Source of the DNA: Chrysophaeum taylorii | Taxonomy: Eukaryota > Sar > Pelagophyceae > Pelagomonadales > Pelagomonadaceae | Assembly: GCA_029834535.1 (NCBI GenBank) | Contig: JAQMWT010000141.1 | Coordinates: forward strand, 1 to 64,000 | DNA length: 64,000 bases | Reading direction: 5' to 3' | In this document: positions 20,807 through 32,328 of the stretch, in pieces | Layout of the letters: each line of letters begins with the position of its first letter | Position numbering within the stretch: position 1 is the first letter of the stretch | The notes under the pieces: generated by a model | Seen by the model: the letters and a program-made list of their open reading frames with translations, nothing else | What the model was told of the DNA's origin: nothing | The model's database searches: none | Position numbers and translations under genes: made by a program

Positions 20807-23800
20807 TTAGTCTCGAGCCGGACAACCTTGGAGGTACGACCCCGGCGGATACGCCGCCGCCGCCAAAGCGTCGTCGCGGTTTTCGAGCTGCGCTTTGGGG
20901 CCTAAGATGACCCCAGCAGGGACTACGTCGCCAGCCCATCTTATGGATGCCGGATGCAATATCGCGCCTCTACCAATAGTCTTCTTGCGGAAGGCGATGC
21001 GCCCGTGCTCGAAGACCTGCGAAAAGAAAACAAAACGTTGTCAGCGCGGAACTATTTTCGTAGATGACTTCACGTTTCGTAACACTGTCTTCTCAGAACG
21101 TGAGCAACATTCACTGAATGCTCGTCTATGATGGCGTCAGCCATCATAGACGAGCAACGGTGGCTCGTAGAAATACCAATTGTTCACAAAGGCGGTCGAG
21201 TCAACGTTAGCTCCGAACAAGCACATGTATGCATTGGCAATTCGACTACAGCGGATAAGCAGCATAATTTGGCGGGAGAGGCCTAAGAAGATCACCTGAT
21301 AGTCCATGTATGCGAATCTTCGCCAAGGCGACGACCACGCGGGCGTCGCTCGCGCTTTGAAAAAGTCGCGCACTATCAGCCACTGCCATACGCGGAAGAC
21401 GAGCGCCATCGACACCAAGGCCAAGAGGGCGATGGGCCCGATGAGCAAGAGCGCGGGAGTGCGCGGAACCGGGGGGCGCCATGCTTGGATACGCCCGGAG
21501 GCACGGACGCGGAACCCGTTTTTGTAGTAGTCAGATTTAAAGTAGTTTGCTTTCTCGTACGGTATACCCGAACGGCACATTCGTAAGCAGGAATGAGCGC
21601 AACAATGCTGAGCAAGAATAAAACGAGAGCACGCGAAAGCGGCTGCAGCAATCTTTCGACCATATAGCGTTGCTGCTCGCGATTTTCTGACTGGTCCACC
21701 GTCTTACTTTGCAAGAAGACGCTGGAATCGAAGTACGTCGACCCGGTTTGGACGACGAAGTTCTCCGGTACCACCGTTTGGTGTCCAACAACTGCGCCGT
21801 CTTCGACCACAACACCAGCGTTTAGCCGTGAGCGAAGACCAATTTGCGCGCGCTCACCCCGATCCTCGCCGGCTTGTAATATCCGGCGGCTCCTTTGCGC
21901 GACGTCGCAAACCCCGACAGAGTTGTGAATTCGCAGACCCGAGATGTCAAAAGAAGATGAGATAGAGGGAGCAGCATCCTGCACATATTCATCATCATCA
22001 CAACAGTTACTTATTTTCATCGAGGGAGGAAGCAAAAAGCAGACACTGTTGTTGTTGTTGTTGTTCAAAAAACCTCGATCAAATCCGCTTCGACGGGCGA
22101 AAAGAAAAAGACGCTCGCCATGCTTGCGGTAAAGTGAACGCGCGCGCCCAACGCCTTCATCAACGCCACACTCAACAGGCCGTTTTCTGACCACACCATC
22201 ATACCAAATTTAACCAAGATGCGAAACCAAATCCACTCGATAAACCACGCCCGCAGACGCCACGTCAAATCATATTCGGACTTGCGTGCCCCTGGACGCA
22301 ACCGGCCGATAAGCAGCCACTTCAAGACCACGACGCCAACGCCTGCCGAGACGAACATCGCAAAGAAGTAGCTCGATACAAAATAGATAAGCTCGCGATA
22401 TCGAAAGCGCCAGGAGTACCAATCCAACTGCCGTAAAAAGAACTCGACGAGTATGCTCGTCCCAACGAATGACCCATAGAGGTAGCACGCGAGCGTCGCA
22501 AGTTTTGCAACCTCAAAAAAACAGAACCATGTGATCCGTTTTGTGTCGTCGTCGACGCGTGCGACATTCGCGTCGCCCGACAACAACAGTTGCGCCGGAC
22601 TCGACTGATACAGGCGATCACGGGCCAGGAGTTGGCCGCTCGCCGTCGCGGCGTCGTGGTCGAGCACAGCACCGTATTCTAGCTTGCATCCTGGCATCAC
22701 GACAGCCGCTGACTCGACCTTTGCGCGCGTTTCGATGGCCGCGCGCGCGAAGCGCATGCCACCGTCGGGTTCAAACATACGAGCGTAACAGAAGCCGCTC
22801 GCTCGCGCGTGCTCCCCGACCGAGAAAAGGTCGAATTCTCGGAACAGAACTTCGACGCGCGCACGAACCGAGATCCGGGCGCCCATGACCAAGTAGAACG
22901 CGTTAATGAGGAGCGTGTCGTGGACGAAGGTACCGACCCACGAGTCGAACTGGTCGACGAGCCGATCGACGAGCCACCAGCGCAAGAAGTACGGCGTCAC
23001 GTTTTCCCGACCCGGTAGCGGCCGATCACTAGCCACTTCGCGAGAATGGTGATCGCTGTGAGTGACAACAACATAAAGAGCGGGATGACCAACGGCAGTA
23101 AGAGACCGTAAGCGTAGACGCAGTTCGTCCCAGCAAGCTTGACGTGTGACCACGGCGCGTTGTCGCGTCGAACCTCGACGCGCTTCGTAGCTATCGATTT
23201 GGAACGCCACTGGACCCAGTGCCCAAAGTGATACACGCTGGAATGAGCGCGATCGATACCAACACGACGACGACGATCACCGAGACCGCCTGCACCACGT
23301 CGACGACCCAGTGCGGCAGTCTTCTAGTAGGAGAACCAAGATCGACGCCGTCGGGGAGTGGCACGATATTCGCGAGCGGCGGCTCACTTTCCTGACGCGC
23401 AATACAAAGCACCTCGTTCGCTAGTTCAGCAATCGCGAGATTCGGATCCATAAGCGTTCACTTCCACATTCAAGTCCCGCCGCAACCGTGTTTGCACCAT
23501 CAAAGCGTCTTGCGAAGACAAGCCGAGGCGTGCGACGGATGTTGTCTGCGCGTCGACGTCGGCCTCTGCCACTGATGCGAGGATGTGCAAGAGAGTGGCT
23601 TGCACGTACGCTAGCTGTTCTTGGCGTGCTTTGATATCGGGATAGTTTGTTGCCACTGCCGGCTCCTGAGGTACTTCCCAAACGTCAAACGCGTCGATGA
23701 TGTCGTGCTTCCGAGAGAGCCCGCTGACGACGACAAGATGGGACGCCGCATTTTTTTTCACACCAAAGTCATCTTCTCTGGCGTTTTCACCGCCAGACTT

Positions 23801-23935
23801 CAGAACGCGAAACCGAATCTTATCAAGCCATCCGTGGCCGAGAGCACTTCTCTCGTCATCATCGAACGCCGGAGCACGCCGCCGCAACAACATCTGGTAC
23901 CTCTCGATGATCTGGTGCCGTGACTTGGAAAACAA
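20807..23935 (-). CDS. C-terminal half of a Pls/PosA-like megasynthase: acyl carrier, membrane and beta-helix hexapeptide domains
   Basis: Read right to left, the locus shows an acyl carrier domain around 23460-23580 (LGLSSQDALMVQTRLRRDLN, with the serine expected to take phosphopantetheine, then AIAELANEVL). Hydrophobic membrane segments follow (about 23215-23360, 23020-23120, 22340-22480 and 22140-22240). Left-handed beta-helix hexapeptide repeats appear at 22650-22930, 21740-21870 and again at 20807-21200, with a last membrane stretch near 21400. The very end (VVPAGVILGPKAQLE, PPGSYLQGCPARD, stop at 20807) is the typical end of such a transferase. The layout matches Pls/PosA-type NRPS-like enzymes. 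The coordinates span exons; GT-AG introns at 21017-21099 and 21979-22073 restore the family pattern. One-base breaks remain near 23455, 23236, 23014 and 21137, so the gene may be decaying. Confidence 0.7.
21120..21155. repeat. perfect inverted repeat, 16-base stem with 4-base loop
   Basis: GCTCGTCTATGATGGC at 21120-21135 is followed by GTCA and then its exact reverse complement at 21140-21155. The hairpin lies inside a hexapeptide-repeat coding stretch, and one of the apparent one-base frame breaks falls in its loop. Confidence 0.95.
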
Positions 23936-26304
23936 CGTGGCAAGCTGCGGAGAAGTTTCGACGTTGCGACAAGATCGGCGGCGGCGGCGGCGATTTGTTC
24001 CGAGCTTCGCTGAGATTGCACGAGAGAGTTGGCACCTGGGGGGGCAGAGTTTTTTTCGCGCGAAAGGGCGCCAAAACTAAAAGTAATAGTACCACCCGAG
24101 AGAACAACAAGGTTCTCGAAATCTCAGACTCTGATGATTGGGACGCAAGCCTTTCGCACCTTGCTTACCCAAGGTAATAATGCTGGTTTCCGTCGAGAAC
24201 CAGTCGTAGGTCGCCGCCGCTGAATTTTTCTTATGGTGACAAGCCAAATAAGTGACGTGCACGTTTAGCGTCACGAGACGCATCCACAAAAAAAAAAGCT
24301 GGGTCTTCGTTCGTCAACGATAGCAAGCACGGCACCAAGAAGTTTGCGACGTGAGGCAGGAAAGGGCGCGGGTGGTCTGTGAAGCCGAGCAAGATATTCC
24401 ACACGATATAGAGCTGGACCCATTCCGACATCAACGCCGGGCAGACTTCAAAACGAACCAATTCTGCGATGATGATTCCCGAACTTAGTGTTTTCGTGGA
24501 AACTTCCACGCGTGCGGTTGGTTGGTGAAGCACACAACTCCAGTAGGCTAGTTCAAACCCAGCGCCTGAAAAGGGGTGTGTAGCCACACGTACGCGTCTT
24601 GCTTTTGACAACGGACTCTGAAGACGCGCGCGTTGCAGTCGCACGTTTTGGAGACGCACTCGACGGCTCCCATCACGATTTTTGCCGCGAGAAGCTCTCC
24701 GGCCGCTCGCGCAGTGCCGAGTTGACTCGGGTCGCGTCTCGTCTCGGCTATGCTCCGCATAGCCGAGAGAACAACCTCGCGCGTCATGCGCCTGCGTTTG
24801 AATTCGCTTCGAGTCGAGTGTGGAATAAATAAACGACATACTCTAAGGGCGAAGACGAGTCTACGTCAACAGCGTCGCTGCTCGCGCGATTTATGGCAGT
24901 TTCTTGAGCCTTGAAAAAATCGAGCAAGAAGTCCGAGTTTTTTCCTGGTACGTAGCGCAAACGGACGGAGCATCGATATGCCGAGCGTGTGAAGAGCGAA
25001 AGAATAGAGGACAGCGCGTCGTAGGTCGATGGCAGCGCGCTCTTCTTCTGAAACGGGAAGTTCTCGACCGGGTTGTTCGATTTCAAGTTCTTGCGCAACC
25101 TGCAAGAGAACGGGCATCTTGATGATGTTTGACTTAACTTCGTTGACGAAAGCTGCGACGTCGACGAGAGACTCGTCATACTACTCGAGACGATGCATCA
25201 GCTCCTCCGGAACGGCGAGTTGTCGAAGGATGTCTCGCACGTACGTCGGGGTGGTCTTTGAGCGAGGTGTCTGGCGGGAAGAGTCCAACGATCTGCTCCG
25301 CTACACGGTCGACGAGAGCCAAGCCGAGAGAGCAGCAAGGACAACCAAACGACAGATCATCCACGGCTGGTTTGGCGACCGCACTCGCTGCTCGTGAAGC
25401 AATGGCTTCCTGGCCAGAGCCTTCGCCCTCAAGCGCAACAATAGTGTCGCGGAGTGCGCCCGAAGGTGTCGCACCGTCGACGCCGCCGAGGTGTGCAGCG
25501 AGGCCGGGGCGGGATTAGATGCCCACCAACTTCCTCTCGTTGAAAGTCAGTCGTGACGTTGACGGCGGACCAGAAATAGCGGTTGTCCGTCGCCCAACGA
25601 TTGCAGCGAATCATCCTGCGATCTCGACCCTCGCCGACGACGATGCCAAAACAGAAGCAACCGAATTTATCAGCGTGCCTGGGCTCTTCTTAGAGTCACG
25701 CAAAAGATAAGATAAGATAAGATGAGCGCGCGCACACAACACTACACCCGTCGCGTGCTTTTTTCCATGACACCGCCGAATGCGCAAGATTCATCTCGGT
25801 ATCGAGGCTGTCGCAGCTATCAAGCGCCGCGACGAGGAGTCGTGAGCTCGAGGCGCGAGGGACGAACTTGACTACGCCGTTTTGATGGAGGACAAGCACA
25901 TAAATCTCGTGCGGCAGTTGCGCGATGACGTCCTCTTGAACATGGGGTCGCGTCTCGATGATGTCATCCTTCGATACGACTATCTTTGCGACCACAGCAC
26001 CTTCGTGCGCGCAACGCCCACAGCCCAGATGGTGCTGGCAGTAGAGGTTTTCACCTGGGGAAACGTATTATAATCATCATCGCTTCAATTCATCACAGTC
26101 GTCGTGCACCATATGACTTTCTATTAGGTCCATTTCATCAAAAATATTGATCGCGACTCTGGTTACGAGACTATCGTCGATCGTGTTTTCGGCCTTGATT
26201 TCGATTTTTCGAATCACGTAGTGGTCGTCGAGTACTTCCCAGACGCCCAGAAAGTCGGAAAGCTCGTAGCAGCGTCCCCGAGCCCGAGCTTCCGCGAGCA
26301 AGCA
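23936..26304 (-). other. unrecognised coding-like segment between the ligase and carrier domains
   Basis: Minus-strand pieces have protein-like composition but change frame often. They include a stretch with LGCGRCAHEGAVVAKI (about 25960-26030), one with NRWATDNRYFWSAVNVTTDF (about 25550-25615), a helical stretch (about 24870-25120, VAQELEIEQPGRELPVSEEE) and a hydrophobic one (about 24290-24560). No domain is recognised. The segment may be an extra domain of the megasynthase or a separate small gene with introns. A perfect 12-base-stem hairpin lies at 24742-24768. The piece just after the ligase (26077-26301) reads ELSDFLGVWEVLDD, which loosely resembles DAFDVWEVPQEP near 23660, hinting at a repeated motif. 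Confidence 0.4.
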
Positions 26305-28492
26305 CTAGGACCACTTTAACGTCGGATCGGTTAGCGGGATAAATCGTCTATCCACCTCATCCGGTGGTGCCAGGCCCATCGAATCGAGGGTGTTACCCGC
26401 CGTATCACAAGCAGAGCCGACGAGCCGCCATAGCCACTGGGAAAAGCTACCGCCGTCCTCTGCTGCTGAGTTTCTCCTTCGGGAAACAAAAACGTTGCGC
26501 CCGCAATCGATGGCATTTAGCGGCCGTCGTTTTCCACCGAGTGTTGTTGGGTTTGAATCAAAGACGACGCTAAGCTTGCCAGCTAACAGCGCGTCTCGAA
26601 TCGCCCGGCGCCGTAGCTTCCCGCTCGTCGTTTTCAAAATGGTCTTCTGCTTGATGAACACGACGCGGCGCGGTGCCAGACCAACCGTTTTGCGAACGCA
26701 TTTTGGGAGCGTCGACGCGAGAGCCTCGCACTCGGATGCAGCGTGATCGCGGACTTCGAGCACGATACACAACCACTCGTCGTCGTCGTCGTCGTCAGCT
26801 TCGACGACGACGACGACGACGGAAAAGGCGGCGATACATCCCGGTCTCGCGGCGTCGACCATAGCCTCCGTCGCAGCAATTTCGACGTCGTCGCTGTAAT
26901 AATTTTCGCCGCAAACGATGATCACGTCTTTGATTTTTCGGCCGCAAACGAAAAGGCGACCGTCCTCGACGAACGCTTCGTCGCCCGTCCTCAGGTATAC
27001 CTTGCCATCGTCCGGCTCGAGTCGGGCGCTGAAGATCTCGGTGCTGAGTTCTGGTTTGCCCCAGTAACCCTGAGCGACCGAGCCAGAGCTCAACCAAACA
27101 GCTCGCCGGGCGTGCCGTCGGGTAAAACGCCTCGCGTCTCCGCATCAACGACGCAGAGGTCAATCTGGAATTCGGAGCCGCACGACGCGAGGTCTGGCCG
27201 TCGTCGCGACATCACGAGACCTTCAGCCTCGCCGCACGTCGCGACTACGTGCTCGGCTAGACCATAGTTCGGCACGAATAAGGTACGATTGCCGTCGTCC
27301 AACAACCTGCAGCGAACGGCGAAAAACGCGGCGAACTCGCGGAGGATCGAAGGCACGCATCGCTGGCCAGCGCCACAAGCGAGAAGAACCACGCAACTCA
27401 GGTCAACGTCGTTGATATCGGCACCAGCAGCGGCGCGCTTCGTGCACAGCTGGTAGCCAAAGTCGGGCGCCGCGGTCCACAACGCGCGATACTTCGACAC
27501 GGCGCGCATCCACGCGAGGGGATCGGCGAGGAACGAGAGAGGCGAGAAGTTGACCATGTGGTAGCCAGCGCAGAACGGACCAAGCAACGTCAGCATCAAA
27601 CCCGTGTCATGGAACTGCGGGAGCCACGAAGCCGCGACGACGCGCGACGACGGTTCTCGAAGATCGCGCAACCGGGCACTACTGGCCTCGCCCAAACGAA
27701 GGTCGAAACATCGGCGCTGCGCTGGCAAGAAAATATCGTTGAGATTATGCCAGATGTTGGCGTGTGAAAATCATGACGCCCTTCGGGTCGCTGCGGGAGA
27801 CAATGAGGAGATTTCGGGCGATGATGCGACAAAAAACGCACCCCGTCGAGCAGGACGTGAATTGAAGGAAGGCAACGGCATCGGAGGGGGACTGCTCGAG
27901 AAGATTGCTGCGCTGTTCCTGTAGTGATTCGCTCCCGTAAAAACTCTGCGCGTGAGCTCACCAGCCGATGGAACAGTGCTGTACTCAGGTCGTCATCGTT
28001 GACACCCTCGCCCAGGCCCTCCGTGTTGTGCCAGCGTATCCCGGGCCACGAGTGCCATACGCTCGTCGTCGCGCGCAGCTTATTCACAATACTGTCGGTA
28101 AGACCCACCTCGGCACCGCAGTTTTTGGTTACAAGGTCCAGCTTCTCGAGGCCGCGCCGAAGCTGGGCGGGGTCGGTAGGATAATTCGGTACGGCCAAAA
28201 TGCCAGCGCGAAGACACGCGACGAAGGCGACGAAGAACTCGGGACCAGGAGCGTACGCGAGCACGGCGCGATCGCCCACAGCGAGACCAAGGTCCCCGAG
28301 AAGCCAGTCGGCCACGAACGTCGATCGGGCCCAGACCACTCCAAACGATAGGCTGGTAACTTCGGCGCCAGCGCCGTCGAGCCAAGTTAGGAAGGTCTCC
28401 TTTTCGAGCGTAGTTGCCGTTTTTCGTGCCTGTTCCTGCCAACTTACTTCGTCGCTCCAGGGGCGAAACCATCGCGGCCTGCTCGAAGTCAT
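26305..28492 (-). CDS. fatty acyl-AMP ligase-like adenylation domain, N-terminal half of the megasynthase
   Basis: This stretch reads as a full FAAL-type adenylation domain. The N-terminal part (28492 leftwards) has VGDRAVLAYAPGPEFFVAF and AGILAVPNYP. The phosphate-binding motif reads FTSCSTG, split by an intron (27791-27841) and followed by DPKGVM. The FAAL-specific block SWLPQFHDTGLMLTLLGPF lies near 27590, YGLAEHVV near 27250, YLRTGDEAF with GRKIKDVIIVCGENYY near 26930-26990, and the C-terminal TTSGKLRRRAIRDALLAGK near 26590. Such enzymes make acyl-AMP and load it on a carrier protein. An intron at 27919-27961 joins FHRL to EQRSNLLEQ. Frame breaks remain near 27755 and 27092. The Gly-to-Cys change in the phosphate loop is unusual. 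A Val run and an Asp run occur at about 26780-26825. Confidence 0.8.
27791..27841 (-). other. spliceosomal intron, 51 bases
   Basis: On the minus strand this begins GTGCG and ends CCGCAG. Removing it joins FTSCSTG to DPKGVM and restores the adenylation-domain phosphate motif exactly. It is the best-supported intron in the window. Similar GT-AG introns are proposed at 27919-27961 (43 bases), 21979-22073 (95) and 21017-21099 (83). Confidence 0.85.
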
Positions 28493-28705
28493 ACCAGCGT
28501 CGTCGCTTGCGTCGCTTGCCTGTTCGAGCGCCTAGCGGAGCGCGGCGTCAAGGGTATTCAAACATTGCAAGAGGGGCCGGCCACACATCTGTTTCATGCA
28601 GAATATACCTATTCCGTACCTATTGAAGTGGTACAGGCGACCAGATACTACAAGATACTAAAATTATGACTCGAGTATTTCCGGAAATGTGAGCAGCCGA
28701 CGTGG

Positions 28706-30345
28706 ATTTGTCTTTAAATGTCGACTGCTAAGAGGGGGGGGTGTGTGTGGGGAGCATGAAGGATTTGTCCATTTTCTTCCATTTCCGTGGAAATGTCCGG
28801 AGGTTGGTGAGGAGACTTTCGGCCGACCGAGCCCGAAGTGGCTCGAACACTCAATAAAAGGGACGCGTGGGCGTCCACTGACGTGTCTGTCTGCGGCCGC
28901 CGCCAGCGCGGGGAGTGCAGTGGTGTGCGCACGTAAGTCGTTTAGTGGTTAAAAAAAAAGTCTTTATTTATTATAAAGCCAGGAGTCATAAATTTATGTA
29001 TTATTATTAAAGGTAACAAGTGCAGGCCAGTAAGTTCACCTGGTCCCAATCTCTAACCCCACTAAGTTCACCTGGTCCCAGTAAGTTTCATATAAGTTCA
29101 CCTGGTCAGTAAGTTCACCTAGCTCACACCAACTCCTTTGAGCTCGTCGCTCTCGCCTCCGCCAATCTAAGCTGCTTTGATCCGCACGCGCCGCCAACCT
29201 TTGAGTTTACTCTAAAAACCCTTTACTCTAAAAACCCAGTATGTTCACCTGGTCCCAGTTTCACCTGGTCACTCAGTTCACCTAGTCCCAATCTCAAACC
29301 CCAGTAAGTTCACGTGGTCCCAGCAAGTTCACCTATAGTGCGCGTCTAGACGCCGGGAGGGGGCTTATCGGTATTGCGCAGCACGTGTGGGGTAGGGTGG
29401 AGTCGTCGACCCAGATGAGTATATCCTCGGGGATGCCGATCGACAGAGAGCCACGTAGAGCTGGACGTGGCAGAAGACGGGCTTGGGAAAGAGGACGCCG
29501 ACCTCGCGGGGCGTCTGGCCCTGGCTCTTGTTGATCGTTTGGCGTAGGCGGGCCTTAAGGGATACGGGTTGGAGGAGCCTCGGTGACAACGACACGATCG
29601 ATCATGTATCAGGTACCGTTGCAGTGGCCGTGCGACGGGTCGACCTTAAGCTCGCGCTCAAAGTCAGCATCCCGTTGGTTGTAAGGGAGTTGAAAACTCT
29701 ACTGTAAAGAGCGAGGCATCGTCTTCCGACCCAGCCTAGTCAGCCGAAAAGAACTCCGACGCCTCGTCTCCGGGAAAAAAAGGCCGCGGTCATGCGCGCG
29801 TTGTCAGCATCGACAACATCGTTTCGACGGGGCGTGAGAATGGCGCGCTGAAATAGCCGCCGCGGGTCGTGGAAATAGTCTGCGAGGTCGCCGTAGACGG
29901 CTTGGAGGATCACTGTCTGGCTCTCGCGCCTACCTGATCCTTACTCTCACGCCTACCTGATCCTTACCCTAAATCGAGGGACAGACAGCCAACGCATTAG
30001 GCCGGGCTCGCTGTGCCCTCACCGCCCTTACCCATGTCGCCGCCTCGGGGAACCCCGCCCAGGCCGCCCGATCCCAGCAGGACGTCACCCTTCGTCGCAC
30101 ATACGTCCGGCGGCAGCATGCGTACGACCTACGGGCGGGGCCCGTCCTCTCTTCGCCTGCCCCACGCCTCGGCGATGACCCCGACTAGGTCCCGCGTACT
30201 TATCTCCGCCCGTCAGGCACATCCCTCATACCCCACAAACCCACCCACATCCTTCATGCTCCCCACACCCCCTCCCCCCCCTCTTAGCAGTCGACATTTA
30301 AAGACAGACAGACAAACAGACAGACAAACATCTGTCGATTAGTAG
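28706..30345 (+). repeat. complex dispersed repeat A, copy 2, with nested element B
   Basis: A 5' piece of element B (about 28706-28760, CTTTAAATGTCGACTGCTAA) comes first. The AGTAAGTTCACCTGGTCCC minisatellite (about 29013-29338) and the 600-base unit (about 29333-29945) follow, closely matching 19441-20075. A reversed, nearly complete element B occupies about 30115-30300, then (ACAG/ACAA)n and ATCTGTCGATTAGTAG end the copy near 30345. Copy 1 lacks the nested element B here, so it was probably inserted after duplication. The minus-strand frame at 29365-29595 matches the one in copy 1 over most of its length. Confidence 0.8.
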
Positions 30346-32328
30346 TTAGGACTGCTGAGACTCTGTGAGAGGGGGGGGGGGTGCGAACGTGAGTATGCGG
30401 GGCGCTCAGTGGCTGGTTTGAGTGTTGCGTTTAGCTTCTTCGATTGCAACGCTAGCAGCGTTTCAGACGCAACGCTTGAGGCTTTGAGAGCTGCGAACCT
30501 CAGTCGTCGTCGTCGTCGTCGTCGAAAAGGCTGTCGTCGATGCGGCGGCGCTGCTGGCGAGGAGTCTCGTTGACGTCGGCACCATCTAGGATAAGCGGCC
30601 GGCGGGAAGAGGCAGCAGAGGCAGAGGGGAGTGTCTTCTTCAGATAGCACCAGCAACCTTAGCCTTAATAACAGTCGGAGTTCGACTGTCGTCCACATAG
30701 TTTTCTTCGAGTTTAAGGCCCTTTCTGACCAGGCGTTGTTGTCCCACTGAACGCCGTAGTTTTTTAGACCCGGGCCCGCGACTTGAACTTGACCACCCTC
30801 CTGAACCACCACAGACGGCTCTCAAGGTCGTCGTCGTCGAGGTGTCCAAACAGCAAAGTAGAACGTAGAGCGGGATCATTTCGTCCTCGCGGAGAAAAAA
30901 AGGAAGCCGGCTTATCGACGAACGAGAGAAGCCTGTGGAGGAACTTCAAACTCATCGAAGTAGACCGTAGTGCCATCTTGCTCTTCTTCTCTCCCGTCGT
31001 CGTCGTCTTCCAAATCAAGATCTTCGTCGTCCTTGCGGCCATTGTCGTCATCGTGGCTCTCACCCAGCAGATATTCCCCGATGTTCATGCGCGTTGAATC
31101 TCTAGACCACGATGGGTCCTTCGCCTTGAGCGTCAGCTTTGTCTTGACGTTCGCCGCGACCGTCAAAACTTCGACGGGGTCGTCCGTGTAAAGGTTCCAG
31201 GGGCGTCCAGCATCGCCTCTTCTCAAAAAATAACGCCATCACGTTCAAACCTTTGTCACTGAAAGTACGACCCCTGTAATAATAATGGTTCACTCAGCAG
31301 CGCCTTGTGAACCGCGGGGGGGACCTCCCGCCCATCCCCCCACTCGAGCGTGCGGCCCATGACACCAACACGAACGTTCACGCCGGCGCTCTCACTAAGC
31401 GTTCTCACAGTATGGGCGAACGTAGAGGCCTTGCGCGCGAAAAAAAACATACTGAATATTATTCATGATTTGAATTTTCTGGAAGTTCAAGAAGCGAATC
31501 GTAACAAATCTCACGTAATTCTTCGGACACGACGGCAGCTGTCCACCGGCTCGAGACGCGATGGCGGAACAACCGGGCCCCAAACCCAAGTCGGCGCGCC
31601 GGGCGGCGAAGGACCCACCCATAACTTGCACAAGACGACTTCGGATGCCGTTTCTTCTGCAAAGTAGTGGAAGCAGCAACAGAGTTCGCGGCGGAATTAA
31701 ATACTGCCTGGAGGAAAACGTCGGGGCGAAGAAGTGCTGAATCCTGAGTGGATGCTCAAAGGGAAAAAAGTGTCGTTCAATGACGACGCTGAGCTGTAAG
31801 TTGGGAGCAGTCGCAACTGAGGTCGAGGAGAATTCGCTGTTGGAGCGGGCGATCGCGAAGAACCGGACGCAGTTGGCGATCATGAGCTGTGGGCGTGAAG
31901 GTGCGCCACATCTTGCTGGCGCCACCGGAAGGGCAAGTCTACGAGCATGTGGACCTCAACAGTTCTGCCAACGAGATTCTCTGCGGCAATTCTTATACCC
32001 TCGGCCAAGTTCTTCTCCTGGTTCGTTTCGCGGCACTTGAACTGGCTTACCAAGACAGTCCCCGTATCGCCTGGTATCGATAGCTGTGTCTGCGAGGACC
32101 TTCCCGTCGGCATCGAGGCTTGCGATGCCAGCCGCTTCATCCGGTGCGACGCTTGCGGCGACCTGAAGAAGCGCCTCTGCAAGAAGCTAGTACCACCTTC
32201 CGCACGATGTCTCTGGAGGGCCGTTAAGCCACAGCCCGTCCAACAAAATCGTGCACACCAGAGCGCCTGCTCCATCGGGAAGTGCGGGTGGACTATTTGG
32301 GCCATCATTGGCCGGCGGCCTCGCTGGT
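30346..32328. other. coding-like debris, mostly minus strand, unrecognised
   Basis: Minus-strand frames at 31256-31450, 30912-31226 (acidic Asp/Glu-rich, NIGEYLLGES) and 30764-31063 (LRSTLLFGHLDDDDLESRLW) overlap end to end in different frames. This suggests one host gene with introns or one-base breaks. A second set lies at 31395-31925 and 31880-32308. I recognise no domain in either. (GTC)n is present near 30504-30525. Confidence 0.4.
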
